From contig JAJDZX010000037.1 of the NCBI GenBank assembly GCA_022824395.1, positions 50,985 through 114,984 of the forward strand: a stretch of 64,000 bases of DNA. Reading direction: 5' to 3'. Shown one piece after another: positions 28,379-37,133 of the stretch. The notes below the pieces were generated by a model that had not been told where the DNA came from, did not search any database, and was given only the letters and a program-made list of their open reading frames with translations. The translations under genes and the position numbers were made by a program. The stretch is from Alphaproteobacteria bacterium (GTDB lineage Bacteria > Pseudomonadota > Alphaproteobacteria > TMED109). Position 1 is the stretch's first letter. Each line of letters opens with the position of its first letter.

Positions 28379-28429
28379 CCACCCCACCGGCGAGACGACC
28401 GGCTGCCGGGAGCGCGCCCGGCGCGTCGG

Positions 28430-29545
28430 TCAGCGGCGCGGCCGGCGACCGCAGGCCGCCGCCGCCCGGCTCCAGGCGGACACGAATGCATCCACGTCGG
28501 AACGGGTAACCTCGGGTCCGAAGCTGACCCGGATGGCCCCGCCTGCTAATTCGGGGGCGAGGTTCATCGCCGCCAGCACGTGACTCGGCCCGACCTTTCC
28601 CGAGGAACAGGCGGAGCCGGCACTTACGGCGATACCCTCCAGGTCCAGCCGGATCACGAGCGCTTCCGCATCGCGGCCGGGAAGCGCCAACATCGTCGTG
28701 TTCGGCAGCCGGTCGCTCTGCCGGGCAATCACGTGTGTCTCCGGGACCGCGCGGCAGGCAGCATCCTCCAGGATGGCGCGCGTTTCGCGGAGCGCCGTCG
28801 ATGCCGGGGGATGGCTGGCGGCCACCGCACCGAATCCGGCTAGTGCCGCCACGTTCTCGGTGCCGGCGCGCCAGCCCCGTTCCTGTCCGCCACCCCGAAG
28901 CAGCGCCTCGCGCAGCACCCCGTCGCGCACGATCAGGGCCCCCGCCCCCTTGGGTCCGCCGGCCTTGTGGGCCGAGAGCGACAGCGAATCGACCCCGAGG
29001 CTGTCCAGGGTGAACGGCATGCGTCGCCACCCCTGGACGGCGTCACAGTGGACCAGCGCCCCCGCCGACCGCGCCAGGGCAGCGGCCGCTGCAACCGGCT
29101 GGATCACGCCGGTCTCGTTGTTGGCCAGCATGACCGCCATCAGCTGCGGACGCGGATCCTCTTCCAGCAACGCCTTCAGGCGGACCAGGTCGATCGTGCC
29201 GTCGGGGCGGACCGGAATGCACCGGCGAGGCGCCGCCACCGCGCGCACCGAATCGTGCTCGATGGCGCTTGCCAGCACACGCGGTGCCGGCCGCCCCGCG
29301 CAGGCCAACGCATTCGCCTCCGTTGCACCCGAGGTGAACACCACGTCCTGGGGCGCAGCGCCCACAGACCGCGCCACGGCCACCCGCGCGTCCTCGAGCA
29401 GGCGGCGCGCGGCGCGACCACGAGCGTGCACCGATGAGGCGTTTCCTGTGCAGCCCATCGCCTCAACCATCGCATCGCGGGCGACTGCGAGCAGCGGAGC
29501 TGAAGCGTTGTAGTCGAAGTAGGCGCACGGGCGGTCGCCAGGCAT
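28430..29545 (-). CDS. Cysteine desulfurase (NifS/IscS family)
   Basis: PLP enzyme that removes sulfur from cysteine for Fe-S clusters or thio-modifications. In the 371-residue chain: FDYNASAP at 10-17, TSGATEANAL at 71-80, HCDAVQ with the PLP aspartate near 168, SLSAHKAGGPKG with the Schiff-base lysine K194, GTEN at 228-231, and the persulfide cysteine C313 in SAGSACSSGKVGPSHVL. GGGAGATCGGC precedes the ATG at 29545. cysE lies 19 bases upstream in the same direction, pairing cysteine synthesis with desulfuration. No sufBCD or isc scaffold genes are adjacent in this window. Confidence 0.9.
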   Translation of the reverse strand: MPGDRPCAYFDYNASAPLLAVARDAMVEAMGCTGNASSVHARGRAARRLLEDARVAVARSVGAAPQDVVFTSGATEANALACAGRPAPRVLASAIEHDSVRAVAAPRRCIPVRPDGTIDLVRLKALLEEDPRPQLMAVMLANNETGVIQPVAAAAALARSAGALVHCDAVQGWRRMPFTLDSLGVDSLSLSAHKAGGPKGAGALIVRDGVLREALLRGGGQERGWRAGTENVAALAGFGAVAASHPPASTALRETRAILEDAACRAVPETHVIARQSDRLPNTTMLALPGRDAEALVIRLDLEGIAVSAGSACSSGKVGPSHVLAAMNLAPELAGGAIRVSFGPEVTRSDVDAFVSAWSRAAAACGRRPRR

Positions 29546-29564
29546 GCCGATCTCCCGTCCGGGC

Positions 29565-30290
29565 TCAGGTCTCGGGCCGCGTCACGTCGTCCGGATCATG
29601 TTCACCAGCCCCCGCGTCGTCCTTCTCGCCGCCGCCGGGCGCGAGCTGTCGCTCCAGGGCCGCCAGCTGGTCGCCGAGCTCAGCGATGTCGGCGGCCATG
29701 CGCTCCATTGCCTGGGCGTTGGGATCCCTGGCATCGAGCGGGGTGCCGTAGGCCGTGAATTTCGCACGGCCACGGCTTGATTGGCTGGCCTCGCGGGCCG
29801 GGATCCCCACGACCGTCGCCCCGGCCGGGACGTCGCGCACCACGACCGCATTGGCGCCGACCCGGGCGTTCTTGCCGACTGTGATCGGCCCGAGAACCTT
29901 CGCTCCGGCGCCGACGATCACGCCGTCGTTGAGCGTTGGGTGCCGCTTGCCCGGCTCCAAGGAAGTGCCGCCAAGCGTCACCCCCTGATAGAGAAAACAG
30001 TCGTCCCCGATGTCCGCCGTTTCACCGATCACGACGCCCATCCCATGATCGATAAAGAAACGCTTGCCGATGGACGCCCCGGGGTGGATCTCGATCCCCG
30101 TGAGCCAGCGGGCGAGATGCATCACCCAGCGGGCGAGCAGCTTGAGGCGCCGGCGCCACAGCCAGTGCCCCACGCGGTACGTGGCCACCGCGTGAAACCC
30201 CGGATAGCAAAGCACAATCTCCAGCGCGCCCCGTGCTGCCGGGTCCCGCGTGCGAATCGCCCTGAACTCGTCCCGCAGTGCCGTGAACAT
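29565..30290 (-). CDS. cysE: Serine O-acetyltransferase
   Basis: Acetylates serine with acetyl-CoA, the first step of cysteine biosynthesis. The 241-residue product has the SATase N-terminal helical part and a left-handed beta-helix with [40 protein letters not shown], including the catalytic His-Asp region, then hexapeptide repeats to [15 protein letters not shown] further 70 residues form a charged tail with [24 protein letters not shown], a likely coiled coil, then a disordered Asp/Glu-rich end; the short C-terminal feedback segment of the enterobacterial enzyme is not obvious. GGAGCAGCC precedes the ATG. Confidence 0.92.
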   Translation of the reverse strand: MFTALRDEFRAIRTRDPAARGALEIVLCYPGFHAVATYRVGHWLWRRRLKLLARWVMHLARWLTGIEIHPGASIGKRFFIDHGMGVVIGETADIGDDCFLYQGVTLGGTSLEPGKRHPTLNDGVIVGAGAKVLGPITVGKNARVGANAVVVRDVPAGATVVGIPAREASQSSRGRAKFTAYGTPLDARDPNAQAMERMAADIAELGDQLAALERQLAPGGGEKDDAGAGEHDPDDVTRPET

Positions 30291-30366
30291 GGCTGCTCCG
30301 GAGGCTCGATCACCGAACTAACGTGCGGCTGCGTCGCGTCGGGCCAAGCACGAGAGGCCGAACATA

Positions 30367-30394
30367 TTGGAAGATGCACGGGGAATTATATAGA
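30367..30394 (+). promoter_or_regulatory. Candidate promoter in AT-rich divergent region
   Basis: The 185-base gap between cysE and the alpha/beta hydrolase is noticeably AT-rich in its middle. On the plus strand TTGGAA (30367-30372) and TATAGA (30389-30394) are 16 bases apart, 82 bases before the hydrolase ATG. No clear operator could be assigned. Confidence 0.35.
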
Positions 30395-30475
30395 ATCGTG
30401 AAAATCCATCGGATATCGCGATCTCGTCGCGGAGCCGCCCTCCGCGCGGGCGATCTACGCTGCAAAAGAGCCCCT

Positions 30476-31123
30476 ATGCCCGAAGTCATCATCAATGGAC
30501 CGGCCGGGCGTCTGGAGGGACGGTATCACGTCGGGGTCGGGGCGAGGCCGCCGCTCGCCCTGGTGCTGCATCCGGATCCGCAGGGCGGCGGCACCATGAA
30601 CAACAAGGTGGTCTACGCGCTGTTCCATTCGTTTGCTCACCTCGGGTTCTCGGTGCTGCGCTTCAATTTCCGCGGCGTCGGCCGCAGCGAGGGGTCGCAT
30701 GACAACGGCGAGGGCGAACTCGTGGACGCGGCCGCGGCCCTTGACTGGCTGCAGGCGACCCACGAGGACAGCCGCACGGTCTGGGTCAGCGGGTTCTCGT
30801 TCGGGGCCTGGCTCGCGTTCCATCTGCTCATGCGCCGCCCGGAGCTTGGCGGATTCGTGTCGGTCGCGCCGCCGGTGGACCGCTACGACTTCAACTTCCT
30901 GGCCCCGTGCCCGAGCTCGGGGATCGTCCTGCAGGGTGATCAGGACACCATCGTCCCGGAAGCGTCGGTTGCCAAGCTGGCGACGGAAATGGAAGTCCAG
31001 AAAAACGTTTCCATCACCTACCAGATGATCCCCGGCGCGGATCACTTCTTCGAAGGTCGCCTCGACGTGCTCGCGCAAAGCGTCGTGCGCTACGTATCGA
31101 ACCGGGTCCGGACGCCGGCCTGA
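30476..31123 (+). CDS. Alpha/beta superfamily hydrolase (COG2945-like)
   Basis: A 215-residue serine hydrolase starting at ATG 30476 (PEVIINGPAGRLEGRY). It has LVLHPDPQGGGTMNNKVVYAL near the start, RFNFRGVGRSEG, the nucleophile elbow VSGFSFGAWLA, the acid region LQGDQDTIVP and GADHFFEGRLD with the catalytic histidine. This compact family is often found beside cysteine desulfurase genes in alphaproteobacteria, which matches the divergent cysE-nifS-type pair here; the substrate is unknown. Its last 34 bases overlap the 3' end of the convergent anmK gene. Confidence 0.82.
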   Translation: MPEVIINGPAGRLEGRYHVGVGARPPLALVLHPDPQGGGTMNNKVVYALFHSFAHLGFSVLRFNFRGVGRSEGSHDNGEGELVDAAAALDWLQATHEDSRTVWVSGFSFGAWLAFHLLMRRPELGGFVSVAPPVDRYDFNFLAPCPSSGIVLQGDQDTIVPEASVAKLATEMEVQKNVSITYQMIPGADHFFEGRLDVLAQSVVRYVSNRVRTPA

Positions 31124-32181
31124 CCGGGGTACACGAGGACCCCACCGCTCAAGGGGCGCCGCACCCCGGTGGTGGCCGGGACCGCCAGCGGCAGCCCGAG
31201 CAGTGAGCGCACGGCCAGCCACCCGAATGCCTGTGCCTCGAGCGCGTCGCCGTCGAGACCGACGTTCTCCACCGCATCGACGCTCGCCGCGAGACGGCTG
31301 CGGAGTTCCGCCATGAGCACCGGATTGCGTCGACCGCCACCGGTGACCAGCCAGGTCGCGGGCCGCTCGGGCATCCAAGCCTGCGCCTGGGCCACGGCCG
31401 CCGCACAGAATGCGGTCAGCAGCGCGGCAGCATCGGCCGGCGCGTAGGTGTGGCTGACGCGCGTGCAGCGCTCACCGAATTGATCGCGATCAAGGGATTT
31501 CGGGGGCGGGCGACCGAAATAGGGATGGCGCAGCAGGTCGGCCAACGCGGCTTCCGGGACCGATCCCTCTGCAGCCAGTCGGCCGTCGTGGTCGTGCGCG
31601 GCACCCAGCACCCGACGGACGTGGTCGTCGAGGGGGGCACAGCCGGGTCCGGTGTCAAAGGCGGACACGGCGCCGTCGCGCCCCAGCCAGGTGACGTTCG
31701 CCACCCCGCCGAGATTGAGCACCGCCAGCGGCCGCGCCATCGAAGCCGTCAGCGCCTGATGAAACAGTGGCACCAGCGGCGCGCCTTCGCCCCCATGCGC
31801 CAGGTCGCGACTGCGGAAATCGCTCACCACGCGGATGCCGGTCATGGCGGCCAGCCGGCGGGCATCGCCAACCTGCCACGTCCAGCCCTCCGCTGGCGCG
31901 TGAGCGACCGTCTGGCCCGGGAAGCCGATCACCTGCACATCGGTCGGACGGACACTTGCCCGGTGCAGCAGCTCCCGGACCGCGGCGACATGCAGGTCTG
32001 TCAGCCGTCGGACCAGGTCCGGTGCCACCAGGTCCCGGGCCGTGCGGCCCCGGAAGGAATCGCCGTACGACCGGGTAAGCGCCGGCCCGCACGACACCTG
32101 GTGTTCGCCATCGGTGTGAACCAGCGCGGCATCGACGCCGTCGAGAGAGGTTCCGCTCATCAACCCGACTGCGGTGTACAT
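31090..32181 (-). CDS. anmK: Anhydro-N-acetylmuramic acid kinase
   Basis: Phosphorylates and opens 1,6-anhydro-MurNAc in murein recycling. The 363-residue product starts [21 protein letters not shown], the family's N-terminal phosphate loop, and contains [28 protein letters not shown] and [16 protein letters not shown], all diagnostic. I prefer ATG 32181 over the GTG one codon upstream. It is divergent from tyrS, a common pairing in alphaproteobacteria, and its tail runs 34 bases into the convergent hydrolase gene. It links functionally to the cell-wall cluster further right. Confidence 0.92.
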   Translation of the reverse strand: MYTAVGLMSGTSLDGVDAALVHTDGEHQVSCGPALTRSYGDSFRGRTARDLVAPDLVRRLTDLHVAAVRELLHRASVRPTDVQVIGFPGQTVAHAPAEGWTWQVGDARRLAAMTGIRVVSDFRSRDLAHGGEGAPLVPLFHQALTASMARPLAVLNLGGVANVTWLGRDGAVSAFDTGPGCAPLDDHVRRVLGAAHDHDGRLAAEGSVPEAALADLLRHPYFGRPPPKSLDRDQFGERCTRVSHTYAPADAAALLTAFCAAAVAQAQAWMPERPATWLVTGGGRRNPVLMAELRSRLAASVDAVENVGLDGDALEAQAFGWLAVRSLLGLPLAVPATTGVRRPLSGGVLVYPGQAGVRTRFDT

Positions 32182-32258
32182 CACCAGCCCCGCTCCGATC
32201 CCGGCTCGTCCATGGTACTTTCCCTCGTCATCCCTGCCCTGCCCGCCGTGCCTGTCCC

Positions 32259-33548
32259 ATGACCGATTTCCGATCCAGCTTCCTGCAGCGCGTGTCCGAA
32301 CGGGGCTACGTGCACCAGTGCACCGACTTCGCGGGACTCGACCGCCTGCTGGCCGACGGGGCGCCGGTCGGCGCCTACATCGGCTTCGACTGTACGGCGC
32401 CCGGCCTCCACGTAGGCAGCCTGCTGCAGATCATGCTCCTCCGGCATTTTCAGCAGGCGGGCCACCGGCCGATCGTGCTGATCGGCGGCGGCACGACCCG
32501 CGTCGGCGATCCCTCGGGCAAGGACGAATCCCGAAGGCTGCTGGACGATGCCACGATCGCCGCGAACGCCGCCGGCATCCGGCGTGTCTTCGAGCGGTTT
32601 CTCACCTTCGGCGACGGGCCGACGGATGCGATCATGGTGGACAATCAGGATTGGCTCGGCGAACTCCGGTACGTCGAGTTCCTGCGCACCATCGGACGGC
32701 ACTTCTCCGTCAACCGGATGCTGACCTTCGATTCGGTGCGCCTCCGGCTGGAGCGCGAACAGCCCCTCAGTTTCCTCGAGTTCAACTACATGATCCTGCA
32801 GGCGTACGACTTCACCGAACTGGCGCGCCGCGAGGGATGTGCCCTGCAGATGGGGGGCTCCGACCAGTGGGGCAACATCGTGAACGGCGTCGAGCTGGCG
32901 CGCCGCCTCGACGGGGCGGGCAGCTCGCTGCCGTCGCTCTATGGCCTCACTTCACCGCTCGTCACGACGGCGAGCGGGGAGAAGATGGGCAAGACCGCGC
33001 GCGGCGCGGTGTGGCTCAACGCCGCGATGCGCAGCCCCTACGACTACTGGCAGTTCTGGCGCAACACCGCCGATGCCGACATCGGCCGTTTCCTCCGCCT
33101 CTTCACCGAGCTTCCGCTGGCCGAAATCCGCCGACTCGAGGGCCTCAGCGGACCGGACGCCAATGTGGCGAAGGTGCGCCTGGCCAATGAGGCCACCCGC
33201 CTCGCGCACGGCCAGCACGAAGCGGAGCGGGCGGCCGCCACGGCCCGGGCGACGTTCGAGCAGGGCGGCACGGGCGCAGCGCTCCCGACGATCCTGGTGC
33301 CCGCAGCGGAACTCGAGGCCGGCCTGCCGGTGGTCAAGGCATTCGCACGCGATTCGATCCTCGCGGCGACGAACGGCGAGGCGCGCCGCCTCATTCGGGG
33401 CGGCGGCGCCCGCGTCAACGACGTCAGGGTCACGGACGAACACCTGACCCTGGGGCCGTCGGACCTGATCGATGGCGAACTGCGCCTGTCGGCCGGGCGC
33501 AAGCGGCACGCCGTCCTCCGGCCGATCGAACCCCAGAGAACGGACTGA
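32259..33548 (+). CDS. tyrS: Tyrosyl-tRNA synthetase
   Basis: Class I synthetase, 429 residues. The HIGH motif is HVGS at 51-54 within [18 protein letters not shown]; the tyrosine pocket is around [14 protein letters not shown]; the KMSKS motif appears as KMGKT near residue 242. The C-terminal S4-like RNA-binding domain is present ([26 protein letters not shown]). Length and motifs are typical of the bacterial TyrRS. It is divergent from anmK across 77 bases and convergent with the AsmA-like gene 36 bases downstream. Confidence 0.95.
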   Translation: MTDFRSSFLQRVSERGYVHQCTDFAGLDRLLADGAPVGAYIGFDCTAPGLHVGSLLQIMLLRHFQQAGHRPIVLIGGGTTRVGDPSGKDESRRLLDDATIAANAAGIRRVFERFLTFGDGPTDAIMVDNQDWLGELRYVEFLRTIGRHFSVNRMLTFDSVRLRLEREQPLSFLEFNYMILQAYDFTELARREGCALQMGGSDQWGNIVNGVELARRLDGAGSSLPSLYGLTSPLVTTASGEKMGKTARGAVWLNAAMRSPYDYWQFWRNTADADIGRFLRLFTELPLAEIRRLEGLSGPDANVAKVRLANEATRLAHGQHEAERAAATARATFEQGGTGAALPTILVPAAELEAGLPVVKAFARDSILAATNGEARRLIRGGGARVNDVRVTDEHLTLGPSDLIDGELRLSAGRKRHAVLRPIEPQRTD

Positions 33549-33584
33549 GCGCCGGCCCGGCGCGGACGGCGATGCCGTGATCCG

Positions 33585-36500
33585 CTACTCGCCCGGCGAC
33601 TCCGGCGACGCGCCAGCGCCCCCCAGACCCCGCAGGACGTCACGCAGGATTCCCGGAACGAGGAACTGCAACGGGCTCACGGCGATGTCGGGGTCCGCAG
33701 CCGGGCCCGTCACCGCGTAGTCAGCGACGAAGACGCCCGTCGAATCCGCGCCCGTGATGATCCGGTCGATGACGGGCACCCGGGACAGCAACTGGTTGAG
33801 GGCATAGGCCGGCAGCAGCGCACCCCGGAGTTGGAGTACCTGGTTGCGGGTGTCGATGGCACCTTCGACCGTCACCCCGAGCGTCAGGCCCTGGGCGACG
33901 CCGTTGCGGATATCGAGCACGCCGTCCGCCAGCGTGAACTCGGCATCGAAGCGGGAGAAGGCCACGCCTCCGCCGCCTGCGATCTGTTCCAGCAGGCCGA
34001 GGACCGTCACGGTCTGCAGGAGCTGCAGGAACACCGGCGCGTCCACCATCTGAAATTCGCCGACGCTGACCGTGCCGGTGATCCGGTCATCCTGCCGGAC
34101 GGCCTCGACCCTCACCTTGCCCCCATCCGCGCCGACACCGAGACCGAAGGCGTCAGCCACGGACCGCGCCTCCGTGCCGGTCAGCACCAGCTCAAGCGCG
34201 TCTTCGTTGCGGGCTCCCTGCAGCTCCATGCTTTCCCCGTCCGGGAGCCCGAGCGCAAGATGCAGCTCCTTCAGGCCGAGCGTGTCGGTCTCCAACGTCA
34301 GCGCCAGCGGGCCGGCAACTGCCGGTGCCATTGTCCGGGCGCGGCGGGCGTCCACGCGGAGCTGGAGCGGTGCCGATGGGCTCGACATCCCGGCGTCGCT
34401 CGACAGGAACGAGCGAAGATCCACCTGCTCACCGTCCAGCACCGCTCCCAGGTGCCCCTCGGGCGTGTGGGCCACCGTGCCGGCGAGGCGGTGCTCGCCG
34501 ATTCCAAGCTGGGTAAACGCGACCCGATCCAGCTGCCCGTCCACGATCCATAGTCGGCCGTGCACATTGGCGCCTTGCCCCTCGAGACGGAACTGCAACG
34601 GTTCGCCGTCGGCGAGCACGCCGCGGACCCTGGCATGCAGCGGCGCGCGGCGCGGCTTGGTCCAGTCGAGCTCGGCTATCGCCACCTCCGCGGCAGCCAA
34701 ACCGGCCTCGGCATCCAGCATCCAGCTCTCCGTTTCCGGGCTACGCAGCGCGTTAACAGCAAGATCGACCGGTCCCTCCACGCCGGCAAATTGAGCCCCG
34801 AGCGCCGTTCGGGCTTCGGCTCCCAATGCACCTCGCACGCTCAGCACCTGCTCACCCGGAACCCCAGGACGGGGTGCCTGCCACGTAAACCAGACCGTCG
34901 AATCCGCCAGCCCGGCCTGCCCCGATGCGGAAAACGTCTCGCCGTCGAGCGCCAGCGTTCCCGTGACGTCCCGGAACACGTATCTCGCCCACGGTCCGGA
35001 TCCGAGCGCTTCGGCGGCGAACGACGGCACCTCGAACTCGCCGTCCAGCCGCTGGACGACGAGGACGGCGTCCGCGTCACGCGGAATCCGGGCCGCTGCC
35101 CGGATCCGGGCCGTGCCGTCGAGCGCGACGATGCCCGATGGCAGGTCGGTCTCGCCGGTTGCCCCTGCCACCAGTGCGGCGAGGTCGGCGAAAGGCCCGC
35201 TCAGCGTGGCGGTCAACTGGTACGACGGCGCCTCCAGTCCCGGGGCACGGAGCACGGCGTCATCGACCCGGACGGTATCGCCGAGCTCGCCGGCGAAGCG
35301 AACATCAATGCCGCCAGGACCGTAGGCCAGGGTGCCGGCGAGGGACCGGAGGTCGAAGCCGGCATAGCCGGCCGGGAGCGCGCTCGGATCGACCCTGATG
35401 TCCCGGAATCCGGCGTCCAGGGTGACTTCCTCCTCCTGGTCGTGCGCAAACGGGATCAGCACCCGCAAGTCGGCATCCCGGAGTGGGCCCTGCAGGAGAG
35501 GTGCCGGCGGCGGCCCGCGACCGAGGCCGGCCAGCTGCAGGAGCGCGCCGGACTCGCCCGACAGTCTTGCCGTCAGGGTTGCTTCGCCGCCTTCGGTGAA
35601 CAGATCAGCGCTGTGCACCCTGAAGTCCTCGAGGGTCGCCGCCCCCGCGCTGGCCGTAGCGGATGTGACCGTGAGCTCCGGTCCGGCCAGCGCCAGCTCG
35701 ACGACCGCCAGGCGAAGCGGCGGCTCGCCCTCCTCCCAATTCACGGCCGCATCGCGGACCACGCAGTTGGCCTCCACGCGGCTCGCGCCAGAAAGACCGT
35801 CGGGGAAGATGGCCGTCACCGTCACGTCCGTGAGAGTCCCGGCCTTGACGCGTTCGCGGACCCAGGCGTCGGCCGGACGGTCGAGCGTCGCGCCGACCCA
35901 GCCCGCCGCATGTTGCACCGGCATAGATCCGGCGAATCTGCCGCGGATCTCCGCCGGTCCGGTTGGCAGATCCTGGAATCTCCCTGCCATGCGGAGATCG
36001 CCCTCCAAGCCGGTCACGGTGAGTTCCTCGAGATCAAGGACCCGGCCGTCCACGGCGTACCGGAGTTGCACCTGCACCGCGCTGACCGGCCATGCCGGTG
36101 GTCCGGCGTCGGCGGGTTCACCGGGGACCTGCAGCTGCCCGGCCCCGCCCGTGCCGCGCATGGTCACCACCGCGGCCTCGAGCGGGCCGGCCACGGCGAC
36201 GGTGCCGCTGAGCGGCACCTGCAACAGGTCGAAGGGGGCATCGACGGCCATCAGCCCCGCCAGCACCGCGGGCTCGACCTCCGCGAAGGCAAGCTCGGCC
36301 GTGAATACTGGCCCCTCCGGCAGCAGCCGCGCCGCGAGTTCCAGTGGCACCGCCGGGTGTCCAGGAAGGGAAGCGGCACCGGCTCCCTGGAGCGTGATCC
36401 GCCCGTCGACCCCCGTCACGCTGAGCTCGACGTCGACGATCCGGACCGGCGCGGCATGGAGCAGATCCAGCGTGACCGTGCCGTCCAGCACTACGATCCC

Positions 36501-36983
36501 GGCCCCGGATGCGAGTGCGGCCAGTGGTGAACCGGACCCGAGCGCGGCGCCGTCGCCGAGACGGAAGCCGTAGTCCTCCCCCTGTACCAGCTCCAGCGTC
36601 GGCGCGTGGACCACGACACCGGATACGGATGCGCGACCGCGGAGCAGGTCGGCCAAGGGGAGCCGGACACCCACCCCCTCGGCCGCGAACACGTCGCTAG
36701 CCCGGAAGTCCGAGAAGCGGACATCGAGCCAGGGCGCCATGAACGGCCAGTGGATGGCGGCGTCTTCCCACTGCGTGTCGAGGGGCAGATCGAATTGGTC
36801 CAGCTGGCCCGCAAGGTACGCGGACAGCAAGGGCACAGCCACGGGCCCATAGGTCAACCGCCAGATCCCTGCAGCCAGCAGGCAGACCACTACAATCCCG
36901 ATCCCAGCCGCCCATCGACGCAGACGGACCGGGCCGCGCCTCTTCCGTCGGCCGTCGCGGGCCTCGGGAATGCCAGCCGTCAC
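33585..36983 (-). CDS. AsmA-like / DUF3971 (YhdP-type) envelope protein
   Basis: A 1132-residue protein with a basic cytoplasmic start, one transmembrane helix (about residues 26-44) and a very long periplasmic part of repeated beta-strand segments rich in D/G/V (for example LDGTVTLDLLHAAPVRIVDVELSVTGVDGRI). The C-terminal third reads ITGTVSVGEFQMVDAPVFLQLLQTVTVLGLLEQIAGGGGVAFSRFDAEFTLADGVLDI, followed by GAIDTRNQVLQLRGALLPAYALNQLL, the AsmA-like C-terminal signature. Known members of the AsmA/YhdP/TamB class form hydrophobic grooves that move lipids toward the outer membrane; I infer the same here. It is monocistronic, divergent from glnE. Confidence 0.82.
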   Translation of the reverse strand: MTAGIPEARDGRRKRRGPVRLRRWAAGIGIVVVCLLAAGIWRLTYGPVAVPLLSAYLAGQLDQFDLPLDTQWEDAAIHWPFMAPWLDVRFSDFRASDVFAAEGVGVRLPLADLLRGRASVSGVVVHAPTLELVQGEDYGFRLGDGAALGSGSPLAALASGAGIVVLDGTVTLDLLHAAPVRIVDVELSVTGVDGRITLQGAGAASLPGHPAVPLELAARLLPEGPVFTAELAFAEVEPAVLAGLMAVDAPFDLLQVPLSGTVAVAGPLEAAVVTMRGTGGAGQLQVPGEPADAGPPAWPVSAVQVQLRYAVDGRVLDLEELTVTGLEGDLRMAGRFQDLPTGPAEIRGRFAGSMPVQHAAGWVGATLDRPADAWVRERVKAGTLTDVTVTAIFPDGLSGASRVEANCVVRDAAVNWEEGEPPLRLAVVELALAGPELTVTSATASAGAATLEDFRVHSADLFTEGGEATLTARLSGESGALLQLAGLGRGPPPAPLLQGPLRDADLRVLIPFAHDQEEEVTLDAGFRDIRVDPSALPAGYAGFDLRSLAGTLAYGPGGIDVRFAGELGDTVRVDDAVLRAPGLEAPSYQLTATLSGPFADLAALVAGATGETDLPSGIVALDGTARIRAAARIPRDADAVLVVQRLDGEFEVPSFAAEALGSGPWARYVFRDVTGTLALDGETFSASGQAGLADSTVWFTWQAPRPGVPGEQVLSVRGALGAEARTALGAQFAGVEGPVDLAVNALRSPETESWMLDAEAGLAAAEVAIAELDWTKPRRAPLHARVRGVLADGEPLQFRLEGQGANVHGRLWIVDGQLDRVAFTQLGIGEHRLAGTVAHTPEGHLGAVLDGEQVDLRSFLSSDAGMSSPSAPLQLRVDARRARTMAPAVAGPLALTLETDTLGLKELHLALGLPDGESMELQGARNEDALELVLTGTEARSVADAFGLGVGADGGKVRVEAVRQDDRITGTVSVGEFQMVDAPVFLQLLQTVTVLGLLEQIAGGGGVAFSRFDAEFTLADGVLDIRNGVAQGLTLGVTVEGAIDTRNQVLQLRGALLPAYALNQLLSRVPVIDRIITGADSTGVFVADYAVTGPAADPDIAVSPLQFLVPGILRDVLRGLGGAGASPESPGE

Positions 36984-37133
36984 ACTAGGGTTCTCCGGTC
37001 ATGACCATCCACGCACCACCGGAGCCCGCCACGCAAGTTCTCGCCCGGTACGTCTCGTTGGTACCCACAATGACCGCCGTCCCGCGGCCGATGCCTGCGT
37101 CGGTCCGCGGACCGCGCACGGGCCGCCACGCCC

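Noticed and set aside
25901..28387. 828-codon open frame on the minus strand
   Set aside because: Antisense to the EF-G-like gene, whose motifs are unambiguous; the shadow has none.
34560..36530. 656-codon open frame on the plus strand
   Set aside because: Antisense to the AsmA-like gene; arginine-rich with no recognisable fold.
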